From Geomonas paludis (GTDB taxonomy: Bacteria; Desulfobacterota; Desulfuromonadia; Geobacterales; Geobacteraceae), in NCBI RefSeq assembly GCF_014193585.1, contig NZ_BLXY01000016.1:1-64000 (forward strand): DNA of 64,000 bases, read 5' to 3'. Below the pieces are notes generated by a model. The model did no database searches, was not told where the DNA came from, and was given only the letters and a program-made list of their open reading frames with translations. Below, in pieces: positions 26,164 to 34,061 of the stretch (position 1 is the first letter of the stretch; every line of letters starts with the position of its first letter). The position numbers and the translations under genes are program-made.

Positions 26164-27342
26164 TTAACGGGGTTTGATGAGGTGGCGGTAAATGCGGGTG
26201 AGGTCTTGCCCCCGGGCTTGCCAGGAGTGCAGTTGGACCGCTCGCTCGCGGCCTTCAGCGCCAAGCTCCTCGCGCAATTCGCGGTCGCCGGCCAGCCGGC
26301 CGATGGCTCCGGCCAGATCTGCGGCATCGCCGAACTTCGCGTACAGCGCGGCGTCTCCTAGGATCTCGCGGTTGACGGGGGTGTCGAATACGACGGTGGG
26401 GAGACCGCAGGCAATGTAGTTGAAGAGCTTGCCGTTGGCTTCGGTGAGGGAAACTTTGGGGGAGACGGCAAGATCGCCGGCACTCAGATACAACGGTGCC
26501 TCGTCGTACGGGATCCTGCCAGTGAAGGTGATGATGTCGGCAATCCCCATCGCCTCGGCCTTCTCACGATAGGCCGTGTCTGGGAATCCCATTATTAAAT
26601 AGTGGATCTTCGCCCCCTGCCCTTTCAGATAGGCGGCGGCTTCGAGCAAAAGATCCACCCCCTGATAGCTGTTCATCAGACCGAGGTAGGCGACGACGGG
26701 GCGCTTCTCGGGAAGTCCCAAACGCGCCCGGATCTCTGCTTTGGGCTGGGGAGCGAAAACGTCGGTGTCGACGCCGTCGATGAGGGCGCGCACCCGGTCC
26801 TTCGGCACGCCGTCTTTCAACAGCAAATCAACGGTAGGAGTGGCGCTGGTGACGATGAAGTCGGAACTGCGGTTGATCCAGCGCTCCAGGGTGGCGAAGA
26901 AGCGCTGCAACAGGGAGCCGGGCTTGACGAAGCCGTGGTCGGTGATCTCGGCGGTGAGACTTCCTTGGCAGTCGAACAGCATGGGAACGCGGATCAGCAT
27001 CTTGAGGAAGGCACCGAAGAAGGCGCCTTCGTGGAGATGTGCGTGAATGACGTGCGGTTTGAACTCGCGCGCGACCTGGAAGGCCTTGAGGAGGAGCTGC
27101 ACGTCGAGGAAAGGCTTCACCCAGGAAGGGCCGGCCTCCAGCTTTTTGTACCAGGAGAAGCCGGCGATCCTTTCGGTACGCACACCGGGAACGTCGCGCC
27201 CGATGTGGTAGGTGACCAGGCGGACATCCGCCCCGCAGGCAATGGCCGCCTTCGCCTCCTCCAAAATCCGGACGTGGCAGCCGCGATCCGCGAAGAACGG
27301 TGTCGGCGCCAGCACCAGTACGCGCAGCGCAGTGTCAGACAA
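26164..27342 (-). CDS. Glycosyltransferase family 4 (GT-B fold)
   Basis: The protein starts LSDTALRVLVLAPTPFFADRG and includes HAHLHEGAFFGAFLKML, VAYLGLMNSYQGVDLLLEAA and VSLTEANGKLFNYIACGLPTVVFD near the end, where the usual donor-binding EX7E motif is modified. I prefer the TTG at 27342 (392 residues), overlapping the GT2 stop by 8 bases; an ATG at 27390 would add 16 low-complexity residues. Its stop codon abuts the right arm of the family A repeat. Confidence 0.83.
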   Translation of the reverse strand: MSDTALRVLVLAPTPFFADRGCHVRILEEAKAAIACGADVRLVTYHIGRDVPGVRTERIAGFSWYKKLEAGPSWVKPFLDVQLLLKAFQVAREFKPHVIHAHLHEGAFFGAFLKMLIRVPMLFDCQGSLTAEITDHGFVKPGSLLQRFFATLERWINRSSDFIVTSATPTVDLLLKDGVPKDRVRALIDGVDTDVFAPQPKAEIRARLGLPEKRPVVAYLGLMNSYQGVDLLLEAAAYLKGQGAKIHYLIMGFPDTAYREKAEAMGIADIITFTGRIPYDEAPLYLSAGDLAVSPKVSLTEANGKLFNYIACGLPTVVFDTPVNREILGDAALYAKFGDAADLAGAIGRLAGDRELREELGAEGRERAVQLHSWQARGQDLTRIYRHLIKPR

Positions 27343-28285
27343 AGTTGATCTTTTCCTTGATGTTGTAGATCGGTTTCCCCTGCGCCTCATAGTAGGTGCG
27401 GGCGCTCAGTTCCGCCAGAAGTCCCAGCACGATGAACTGGACCCCCATGAAGAGCAGGAACGCGGTCAGGATCAACAACGGGTTGCGGTTCATGCTGGTG
27501 TTCTCGAAGAACTTCATGTACACGGTGACGGCGCCGCTCAGGAAACCCGCACACAGGGTGTAGATACCCCAGCGGCCGAAGAGCTGGATCGGCTTGGTCG
27601 AGTAGCTCAGCAGGAACTTAACGGTCATCAGGTCGAGGATCACCTTCATGGTGCGGGAGATGCCGTACTTGCTCTTGCCGTGCAGCCTTTCGTGGTGACG
27701 GACCGGCATCTCGGTGACCCGGGCGCCGACCTGGTGGGCGAGCGCCGGGACGAAGCGGTGCATCTCGCCGTACAGGTTGACGTCGTCGAGCACCTCGCGC
27801 CGGTAGGCTTTCAAGGTGCAGCCGTAGTCGTGCAGGTGTACGCCGGTCATCTTGGAGATGATGGAGTTGGCCAGGATGGAGGGGAGCTTGCGGTTCACGA
27901 AGGTGTCCTTGCGGTCCTTGCGCCACCCGGACACGACGTCGTACCCCTCGTCGATGCGCTTCAAAAGCAGCGGGATGTCGAGCGGGTCGTTCTGCAGGTC
28001 GCCGTCCATGGGGATCACCACGCGACCGCTGGCGGAATCAAAGCCGGCGGCCATGGCGGCGGTCTGGCCGAAGTTGCGGCGCAGGCGGATGACCTTGACC
28101 CGGTCATCCTTCGAGGAGAGACGCTTCAACGCCGGGTAGGAGTTGTCGGAGGAACCGTCATCAACCAGGATCAGCTCGTACTCCAGCCCGGTGTCTATCA
28201 GCGCATCGCTGATCCGCTCGTGCAGGATCGGGATGTTCTCTTCCTCGTTGTAAATGGGAACTACTATGCTCAGGTCCACTTTCAT
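27335..28285 (-). CDS. Membrane-bound GT2 (DPM1/ArnC-like, polyprenyl-phosphate type)
   Basis: The 316-residue protein has a GT2 catalytic part (VPIYNEEENIPILHE, LVDDGSSDNSY, MDGDLQNDP, RKDRKDTFVNR) and two C-terminal membrane helices at about residues 235-255 and 270-290. This layout is typical of enzymes that load a sugar onto undecaprenyl phosphate. It could supply donors to GT-C enzymes such as the YfhO-like protein at the operon end. Sugar unknown. Confidence 0.87.
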   Translation of the reverse strand: MKVDLSIVVPIYNEEENIPILHERISDALIDTGLEYELILVDDGSSDNSYPALKRLSSKDDRVKVIRLRRNFGQTAAMAAGFDSASGRVVIPMDGDLQNDPLDIPLLLKRIDEGYDVVSGWRKDRKDTFVNRKLPSILANSIISKMTGVHLHDYGCTLKAYRREVLDDVNLYGEMHRFVPALAHQVGARVTEMPVRHHERLHGKSKYGISRTMKVILDLMTVKFLLSYSTKPIQLFGRWGIYTLCAGFLSGAVTVYMKFFENTSMNRNPLLILTAFLLFMGVQFIVLGLLAELSARTYYEAQGKPIYNIKEKINFV

Positions 28286-28300
28286 CTCCCCTTAAAAAAA

Positions 28301-28517
28301 CGTTCAACGTTCAACGTTCAACGTTTAAACACATTACATGTCTTCGCAATAACAGCCGTTCAACGTTCAATGTTCAACGTTCGACACGGTCAACCGTCTT
28401 CGCTTCAATTGCTCGGCAACGGCTAGATCATCAACCCGTTACTTAGGGGCCGCGCCGCCGGGGTGCCCATCCGAAATCGGAGGATTGCCGTTAACGTTGA
28501 ACGTTGAACGTTGAACG
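28301..28517. repeat. Snap-back intergenic repeat, family B (GTTCAAC units)
   Basis: Runs of GTTCAACGTTCAACGTT at 28301-28326 and 28356-28383 are answered by inverse runs GTTGAACGTTGAACG at 28490-28517. The right-hand arm lies inside the 3' end of the neighbouring glycosyltransferase gene. The design, short tandem units in inverted orientation at each end, is the same as in family A. Confidence 0.75.
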
Positions 28518-29476
28518 GCTTCACCCAAAGGTTTGACCCGTCGCACCTCGACGTCCCAGTGGGTCTGTTTGCCGCCGCGGTAGCGGGGGCTGATCAGGCC
28601 GCGGATTACACCGGCTCCGTAGACCAGGTGCAGCGTCGGGTACACCAGCAACAACCGGGGGAAGAGCGCAGCATCCTTACCGGCCAGACTCCCCTGCATC
28701 GACGCCAGCACCACGATTGCCAGGTACACCAACAGCGGCAAGGCCGAGACGCCGAGCAACGGTATCAGCAACGGCACCAGCAACGCGTACACCAGGAACA
28801 GCGACGGCGCCAGCGTGATGGGTTTCAGCTTTCCGGCAATCAGGGTTTGCTCGCCGCGGCCGCGTCCGTAGCCGTACATCTGCCGGACATAGGCGCGGTA
28901 GGTGCGGCGCTGGCTGCGCTGGACCGCCAACTCGGGATCGTGCACCAACAGGTGCCCTTCCTGCTGCAGCCGGTCCATCAGCTCGTTTTCCTCGTTGGGA
29001 TAGAGCCGCTCGTCCAACCCCTCGTGCGCCAGAAAGATCTCGCGCCGAAAACTCAGGTTGCACAGGATCAATTCGCTGTCGCTGCTGTAGCGCGCCGCGC
29101 CGAACTTCCGGTAGCGATTGCGCACCCCGCCGCCGCCTACCGCGGAGGAAAACGCGATCCCGATGGCGCGCTGCAGGGGGGAATCGGTAGCGGGGGTAAG
29201 CGACGGACCGCCCACGGCGGCGACGTTCTGCTCCCGGTAGTGCGCTGCGGCACGGTCGAGGAAGTCGGGCGCCACGGCGGAATCGTCATCCAGGAAATAG
29301 AGGATCTCACCCTTGGCCTCACGTGCCGCAGTGTTCCTTTGCACGCTCGGCTGGCAGCCGTAGGCCACCAGCACCTCGAAGAGGTCGGCGGGATAGGTCA
29401 CCCTCGAGAGCCCCGCGAGCGCACGCACCTCGCCCCCCGGCTTGACCGGGATTATGACGGAAAATTTCGGCTGCAT
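28439..29476 (-). CDS. Glycosyltransferase family 2 with C-terminal membrane segments
   Basis: The 345-residue protein has FSVIIPVKPGGEVRALAGL, YFLDDDSAVAPDFLDRA with the Asp cluster, CNLSFRREIFL and LYPNEENELMDRLQQ. Hydrophobic helices lie near residues 225-275. The final 25 or so residues (from AVQRSTFNVNG) are encoded by a copy of the family B repeat, so the native end was probably near VKPLGE. It follows the cytochrome gene after a 63-base gap. Confidence 0.83.
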   Translation of the reverse strand: MQPKFSVIIPVKPGGEVRALAGLSRVTYPADLFEVLVAYGCQPSVQRNTAAREAKGEILYFLDDDSAVAPDFLDRAAAHYREQNVAAVGGPSLTPATDSPLQRAIGIAFSSAVGGGGVRNRYRKFGAARYSSDSELILCNLSFRREIFLAHEGLDERLYPNEENELMDRLQQEGHLLVHDPELAVQRSQRRTYRAYVRQMYGYGRGRGEQTLIAGKLKPITLAPSLFLVYALLVPLLIPLLGVSALPLLVYLAIVVLASMQGSLAGKDAALFPRLLLVYPTLHLVYGAGVIRGLISPRYRGGKQTHWDVEVRRVKPLGEAVQRSTFNVNGNPPISDGHPGGAAPK

Positions 29477-29539
29477 CAGGGAACCTGTACGTGGACAGAA
29501 AGGGCGGCGAGGCCTGGGTGGGGAGGCGTCGGAGGTTGG

Positions 29540-30541
29540 CTACTGCTGTTCAATGGCTTTCACCCTGTCGTAGCGCAAGGTCCTGTGGCAGCCCACGGAA
29601 CAGCCGCCGCCGGTAGCGGTGGCATCGAAACGTATCGGGATCTCCCAGGTTCCAAAACCTTCCGTCTTGGGATAGATCAGGCGCTCCTGCACTTCCGCAT
29701 GGGGATTGTGACAGATCCTGCAGGAGCGGGCCTTGGTCTTGTTAACGTGAACCGCGTGCAGGTTGCGATCGCCGTTTCTGAACTTGGTGAACCGGTCCGT
29801 CTTCTCCGCCGCGGCGAGCTTGGGGTCGTGGCAGCGGAAACAGATCGGGAACGCGTCGTAGCTGAAAGGCTTGTACAGGACGGTCGGGTAATCGTCCTTG
29901 AGGAGCTTCCGATAGGGACCGCCGTGGATCTGGTGGCAGTTGACGCAGTCGCCGTTGCGCACCGGCTGGTGCACCGACTTGCCCATGGCGATCTTGCGGT
30001 CATGGCACATGAAGCAGAGTTCGGAACCGGGCTTTCTGAGCAGGGACTTGCTTTCGGACTGGTGCGCATCGTGGCAGGCGAGGCAGTCGCCGTCGGCAAC
30101 GGGTTTGTGCGTGAAGGCACCGGTAAAGTGGTCTTGGGGATGGCAGCGGAAACAGAGCGCGGGGGAAGGGTCCTTCAGAAGCGACTTCACCTCGGCGCTA
30201 TGCGCCATGTGGCAGTTGGTGCACTGCCCAAGCCCCACCGGCTTGTGCAGCACCGGCTTCTGGACCAGGTGGCCGTGGCAGGTGGCGCAGAGTTTGTCCT
30301 TTTGGACCTTGAACCCCATGCTGTCCTTGCCCATGGGGTGATTGTCGTTGAACTGCTGGTGGCAGTCCAGGCAGCGCCCGGATGCGACCGGCTTATGCGG
30401 CACACTCCCACGGATCAGATCCTTGTGACAGATGCTGCACTTGAACGGCTCGGCGAGGGCGTCACCCGGAGTAAGGGTGACGCCGACGCAGAGCAGATAC
30501 AAAGCTACTGCCAAAGGAAAGACCACGAGGGAGTGTCGCAT
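29540..30541 (-). CDS. Multiheme c-type cytochrome (10 CXXCH plus one CX3CH)
   Basis: The 333-residue protein has an N-terminal signal peptide (hydrophobic residues 5-22, cleavage near DALA) and ten CXXCH motifs: CSICH, CLDCH, CATCH, CTNCH, CFRCH, CLACH, CFMCH, CVNCH, CFRCH and CRICH. A CSVGCH near the C-terminus is a possible eleventh site with unusual CX3CH spacing. Repeated HKPV and HQPV segments point to a doubled-heme modular fold. It is probably periplasmic or exported and involved in electron transfer. Its gene follows the CcsA gene after 24 bases, so it may be the dedicated client of that maturation pair. Confidence 0.9.
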   Translation of the reverse strand: MRHSLVVFPLAVALYLLCVGVTLTPGDALAEPFKCSICHKDLIRGSVPHKPVASGRCLDCHQQFNDNHPMGKDSMGFKVQKDKLCATCHGHLVQKPVLHKPVGLGQCTNCHMAHSAEVKSLLKDPSPALCFRCHPQDHFTGAFTHKPVADGDCLACHDAHQSESKSLLRKPGSELCFMCHDRKIAMGKSVHQPVRNGDCVNCHQIHGGPYRKLLKDDYPTVLYKPFSYDAFPICFRCHDPKLAAAEKTDRFTKFRNGDRNLHAVHVNKTKARSCRICHNPHAEVQERLIYPKTEGFGTWEIPIRFDATATGGGCSVGCHRTLRYDRVKAIEQQ

Positions 30542-30565
30542 CGATCAGATTACCTTTTCAGGGGA

Positions 30566-31414
30566 CTACTTCCCGTAGCTGTGCAGGCCGGAAAGGAAGA
30601 GGTTGACCCCCAGGTAGCAGAAGATGGTGGCGGCGAAGCCGATCACGGAAAGGATGGCCGCACGGCGCCCGACCCAGCCGCGGGTGATGCGGGCGTGGAG
30701 GAAGGCCGCGTAGACGAACCACACGATCAGCGACCAGGTCTCCTTCGGGTCCCAGCTCCAGTAGGTGCCCCAGGCATAGTTGGCCCAGGCGGCGCCGGTG
30801 ATGATGCCGAGGGAGAGCAGCGGGAAGCCGATCATGATCGCCTTGTAGTTCAGGTCGTCCAGGATCCTGATGGACGGGAACATGGAGAGCAGCCCGCCCG
30901 CCTGGACGTTGCCCCCCCCTTTTTCCATGGACTCGCGGATCAGGTACATGATCGAGATGCCGCAGGCGACCGCGAAGGCGGCATAGCCCAGGAAGCAGGT
31001 GACGACGTGGTAGGTGAGCCAGTTACTCTGCAGCGCGGGGACCAGCGGCTCGATGTTGCTGTCCAGGCTCAACTGCGCCCATGCCATGCCGAACAGCGCG
31101 AAGGGCATGACGAAGAAGCCGATGGCGCGGTACTTGTACTTGAAGTCGATGATGAGGAAGATCATGACGATGGTCCAGGCGAAGAAGACCACCGACTCGA
31201 ACAGGTTGGACAGCGGCGCGTGGCCGTGCCCCATGTCGTAGGATTCCTTCCAGCGCAGCCCGATGGCGGCTGTCTGAATCAGGAAACCGACAAGAGCGGC
31301 ATAGGTACCGGCAAGCCCCACGGCCTTGCTGCGCGAGGCGAGGAATGCAAAGAATATGCAGGTGGAAACCATGTAGATGACCATGGTTGCGTTGAAAAGC
31401 ATAGAACTGGACAT
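30566..31414 (-). CDS. ccsA: Cytochrome c biogenesis protein CcsA/ResC
   Basis: The 282-residue membrane protein has about eight hydrophobic segments and the WWD haem-handling motif WGTYWSWDPKETWSLIVW, plus conserved histidines (YHVVTCFLG, FLHARI). With ResB it transports haem and ligates it to apocytochromes on the outer side of the membrane. I chose the ATG at 31414 because GGAGGG lies upstream; an in-frame start 45 bases earlier has no ribosome site. It is encoded 68 bases after resB. Confidence 0.88.
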   Translation of the reverse strand: MSSSMLFNATMVIYMVSTCIFFAFLASRSKAVGLAGTYAALVGFLIQTAAIGLRWKESYDMGHGHAPLSNLFESVVFFAWTIVMIFLIIDFKYKYRAIGFFVMPFALFGMAWAQLSLDSNIEPLVPALQSNWLTYHVVTCFLGYAAFAVACGISIMYLIRESMEKGGGNVQAGGLLSMFPSIRILDDLNYKAIMIGFPLLSLGIITGAAWANYAWGTYWSWDPKETWSLIVWFVYAAFLHARITRGWVGRRAAILSVIGFAATIFCYLGVNLFLSGLHSYGK

Positions 31415-31482
31415 ATCGATATTACCCTCCGGACGTTCAGTTAGAGCGGCATGGGGCAAGCCCCGTTATGGTTTTTATCCTG

Positions 31483-32844
31483 TTAAGCCTTGCCGATTTT
31501 CTCGACCAGGTCGTCAAAACAGATCTCAAAGCCTGCCGGGTTCTTGCTGGCGGAACCGCCCAGGGTGACCCCGGAATCGGTAACGCGCGCCCACACCCGC
31601 TTGTGGGACATGAAGAACGCCATGCAGATACCAACGACCATCAGGAAGCAGCCGAACCACACCACCCAGACACCCGGATCGTGCGCCACCTGCAGACCGG
31701 TGTAGAACTTCTGGTCCATACCGTCGAAGGTGATCAGCAGGTCGCCGCCGTGCTGCGCGTTGAAGGACTCGTACTTGTCGGAGAGGATCACGAACGGCTG
31801 CGGGTTGCCGCCGGCCGGGGTGAACTCGACCTGGGCGCCCGGGCCGTCGAAGCCCCTCATGAAGGGACGCACGTCCATGGTCGCTTCCATGACGGAGAGG
31901 AAGGCGCCGCCGGGAAGCGCCACGCGCTCGCCCTGACGGGCGTTCAGCTTGACCGGTGCGCCGCCCTTGCGGTCACGCACGGTGATGTGGTAGAGCGACC
32001 CCTCGTCGGCCTGCCCGAAGCTGGACTGGTAGAAGGTGATCCCCTTGTAGGTAAGCGGGTCGTTGACGATGATCGGGCGGCTCTGGAAGCCCGGCACGGG
32101 CTGCCCGTTCTCCAGCACGGTCAGGATGCTCTTGAATTCCTTCGGCGCGCCGGTGTCGTAATAGGCAACGGAGAATTTCTCGCAGCGGACCTCGAAGCCG
32201 AGCGGGATCATCTTGCCGCTCTGGGTCTGCACCTGGGAAACGCCGCCCCCTTCCGGGATGTTGGTGTACGCCTTGTAACCGAAGAAGGAGCCGATCAGGG
32301 CCCCGATGAAGATGACGATGATGGAGAGGTGCACCACGTAGACGCCGAGACGGCACCAGGGGCTCTTCTGGGCGAAGAGGTGGTACTCGCCGTTGCTCTC
32401 GGTGATCACCGGTGCGGCGAACTCGCTCCTGAGGAAGGAAGCCATGCGCTCCTTGAGCTCTTCCTTGGACCCCTTGAGCTTGAGGTCCTTGACGTTGGCC
32501 AGCGACTTCTCGAAGCTGTCGTCCATGACCAGCACCGGCTCGGAAACCACCTTCCAGACGCGCGGCAGCCTCTTGATGGAGCAGCAGATCAGGTTCAGGG
32601 TAAGCAGGTAGAGCAGGAGGATGAACCACCAGGAGTGGTACATGTCGAAGAAGCCCAGGGCGCTGTAGAGGCGAATCTTGGTCTCCGAGAGAGTCGCCAG
32701 GTATTCACGCTGCGGCCCCTGCTGGATGACGGTGCCGATGATCGATACCAGCGCCAGGCCGATCAGCAGGAAAATGGAAAGTTTCAAGGAACAGAAAAAA
32801 TCCCAAACCTCTTGTGCAAATCCTCGTTTGTTCGTCGTAGTCAA
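31483..32844 (-). CDS. resB: Cytochrome c biogenesis protein ResB/Ccs1
   Basis: The 453-residue protein shows the ResB order: two N-terminal membrane segments (about residues 20-40 and 70-90), a third near 165-185, a large extracytoplasmic domain (LYHITVRDRKGG, FTPAGGNPQPFVIL) and a final membrane segment near 400. It pairs with CcsA. Translation most likely starts at the TTG at 32844, with GGGAG about 7 bases upstream. A second, shorter ResB is encoded at 59324-60466. Confidence 0.88.
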   Translation of the reverse strand: MTTTNKRGFAQEVWDFFCSLKLSIFLLIGLALVSIIGTVIQQGPQREYLATLSETKIRLYSALGFFDMYHSWWFILLLYLLTLNLICCSIKRLPRVWKVVSEPVLVMDDSFEKSLANVKDLKLKGSKEELKERMASFLRSEFAAPVITESNGEYHLFAQKSPWCRLGVYVVHLSIIVIFIGALIGSFFGYKAYTNIPEGGGVSQVQTQSGKMIPLGFEVRCEKFSVAYYDTGAPKEFKSILTVLENGQPVPGFQSRPIIVNDPLTYKGITFYQSSFGQADEGSLYHITVRDRKGGAPVKLNARQGERVALPGGAFLSVMEATMDVRPFMRGFDGPGAQVEFTPAGGNPQPFVILSDKYESFNAQHGGDLLITFDGMDQKFYTGLQVAHDPGVWVVWFGCFLMVVGICMAFFMSHKRVWARVTDSGVTLGGSASKNPAGFEICFDDLVEKIGKA

Positions 32845-32947
32845 GGCCGTCTCCCGGTAAGGTTATGTACAGCTGTCGTAGCAGGTTTGCCATTATAGAC
32901 AAATTGTCAATAAGCGCAAAACAAAAATTACGAATACACAAGGTAAC

Positions 32948-32981
32948 AAAAAAAAGGGGTAACAGGCGAACCTGTTACCCC
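32948..32981 (-). terminator. Rho-independent terminator
   Basis: Read on the minus strand, GGGGTAACAGG, a TTCG loop and CCTGTTACCCC form a perfect 11-base-pair stem followed by eight T. It lies about 30 bases past the stop of the triheme cytochrome and separates that gene from resB. Confidence 0.92.
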
Positions 32982-33013
32982 TAACACTGCAATTTGATTC
33001 CCGTAAGGGCAGA

Positions 33014-33283
33014 TTACTTCTTGTGGCAGTCGCCACACTTGGTCGGGCCGCCCTTGGCAGCGTGGCACTCTTTGCAGGCTTTGCCGTGAGCGGCATCCTT
33101 GTTGATAGCGATCTTGGCCGGAGCAGCGTCGCCGTGGCAGACTTTGCACTCGTTCTTGGAGGAGTGAGCCTTGTGGTTGAAGGTGACGTTGCCGTTCTTA
33201 GCCGGGTAAACGACGGAATCAGCGGCCATTGCGGTAACGGCAAAGGCGAGGGTCAGAGCTACTGCAGCGAAAACTTTTTTCAT
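33014..33283 (-). CDS. PpcA-family triheme cytochrome c7
   Basis: The 89-residue precursor has a signal peptide (MKKVFAAVALTLAFAVTAMA) and a mature part of about 69 residues with CKVCH, CKECH and CGDCH plus the axial His of FNHKAH and AAHGKAC. It ends in CGDCHKK, as PpcA does. This family shuttles electrons through the periplasm in Geobacter. The ATG at 33283 has GGAGGG 7 bases upstream, so earlier in-frame starts are rejected. Its own promoter and terminator show it is monocistronic. Which of PpcA-E it matches cannot be fixed by eye. Confidence 0.93.
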   Translation of the reverse strand: MKKVFAAVALTLAFAVTAMAADSVVYPAKNGNVTFNHKAHSSKNECKVCHGDAAPAKIAINKDAAHGKACKECHAAKGGPTKCGDCHKK

Positions 33284-33323
33284 GAGTGTTCCCTCCATAA
33301 TTTTTGGATCTGAAAACGGGCCG

Positions 33324-33352
33324 AAGGTATACAAACCGGGGCTCATTGTCAA
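33324..33352 (-). promoter_or_regulatory. Promoter of the triheme cytochrome gene
   Basis: On the minus strand there is a consensus TTGACA (33352-33347), then TATACC after 15 bases (33331-33326) or TACCTT after 17 (33329-33324). It ends about 40 bases before the ATG at 33283. The -35 box is perfect, while the -10 choice is uncertain. Confidence 0.6.
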
Positions 33353-33375
33353 GTAAAATCAACTGCAAACGGGCG

Positions 33376-33882
33376 TCACTTCTGGAGTGCTGCCTGCAAC
33401 GCCTGGTCCTTTTCTTCCACCTCTTCAGCCATGCGCGTCTTATAGGCGACGAACTTGGTGCGCAGTTCGGGGCAGGACAGGGAGAGCATCTGCACCGCGA
33501 GCAGTCCGGCGTTCTTGGCGCCTGCCTTGCCGATGGCCATGGTGGCTACCGGCATGCCGCCCGGCATCTGCACCATGGCGTAGAGTGCGTCGACGCCGTT
33601 GAGTGCCCCGCCCGGCATGGGGACGGCGATGACCGGCAGCGGGGTTTCCGCGGCGACGACGCCGGCCAGGTGGGCCGCCATGCCGGCGGCGGCGATGATG
33701 ACCTGGATGCCGCGCCCTTCGGCCTCGCGGGTGAGCTTCGAGGTCTTGGCGGGGGAGCGGTGTGCCGAGGAAACGTGCATCTCGTAGGGGACGCCGAATT
33801 CGGTAAGAACCCTGGCCGTCTCCTCCATGGTGGTCAGGTCGGAGTCGCTTCCCATCAGAATCAAAACGGTCGGATCAGACAT
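33376..33882 (-). CDS. purE: N5-carboxyaminoimidazole ribonucleotide mutase
   Basis: The 168-residue protein has the PurE signatures PTVLILMGSDSDLTTM, SSAHRSPAKT, IIAAAGMAAHLAGVVAA and PVIAVPMPGGALNGVDALYA. It rearranges N5-CAIR to CAIR in purine synthesis. AAGGAG is 6 bases before the ATG. No PurK gene is seen nearby. It lies downstream of purD but is separated from it by a family A repeat. Confidence 0.95.
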   Translation of the reverse strand: MSDPTVLILMGSDSDLTTMEETARVLTEFGVPYEMHVSSAHRSPAKTSKLTREAEGRGIQVIIAAAGMAAHLAGVVAAETPLPVIAVPMPGGALNGVDALYAMVQMPGGMPVATMAIGKAGAKNAGLLAVQMLSLSCPELRTKFVAYKTRMAEEVEEKDQALQAALQK

Positions 33883-33904
33883 AAAATCTCCTTAAAAGCT
33901 GAGA

Positions 33905-34049
33905 AAACCTTTCACAAGGAGAAAATCTGAGAAAATCTGAGACAAAGCGGAGAAAAGCACTGCTTTTGTTTTAGAACATAAAATCTTAAGGTTCTCTCCG
34001 CTTTTGCTTTTCCTCAGATGTCCTCAGATTTCCTCCTTGTTAAGGGTTT
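33905..34049. repeat. Snap-back intergenic repeat, family A
   Basis: The left arm AAACCTTTCACAAGGAG with AATCTGAG units is inverted at the right end (CCTCAGATTTCCTCCTTG, GGGTTT). The core of about 60 bases has no coding capacity. It lies between purD and purE, right after the purD stop, and can fold into one long hairpin. Confidence 0.85.
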
Positions 34050-34061
34050 GGTTTTTTGGGT

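Noticed and set aside
28511..31444. Long plus-strand open frame over the cytochrome and CcsA genes
   Set aside because: It spans several well-supported minus-strand genes and their gaps, and has a composition typical of an antisense frame in high-G+C DNA.
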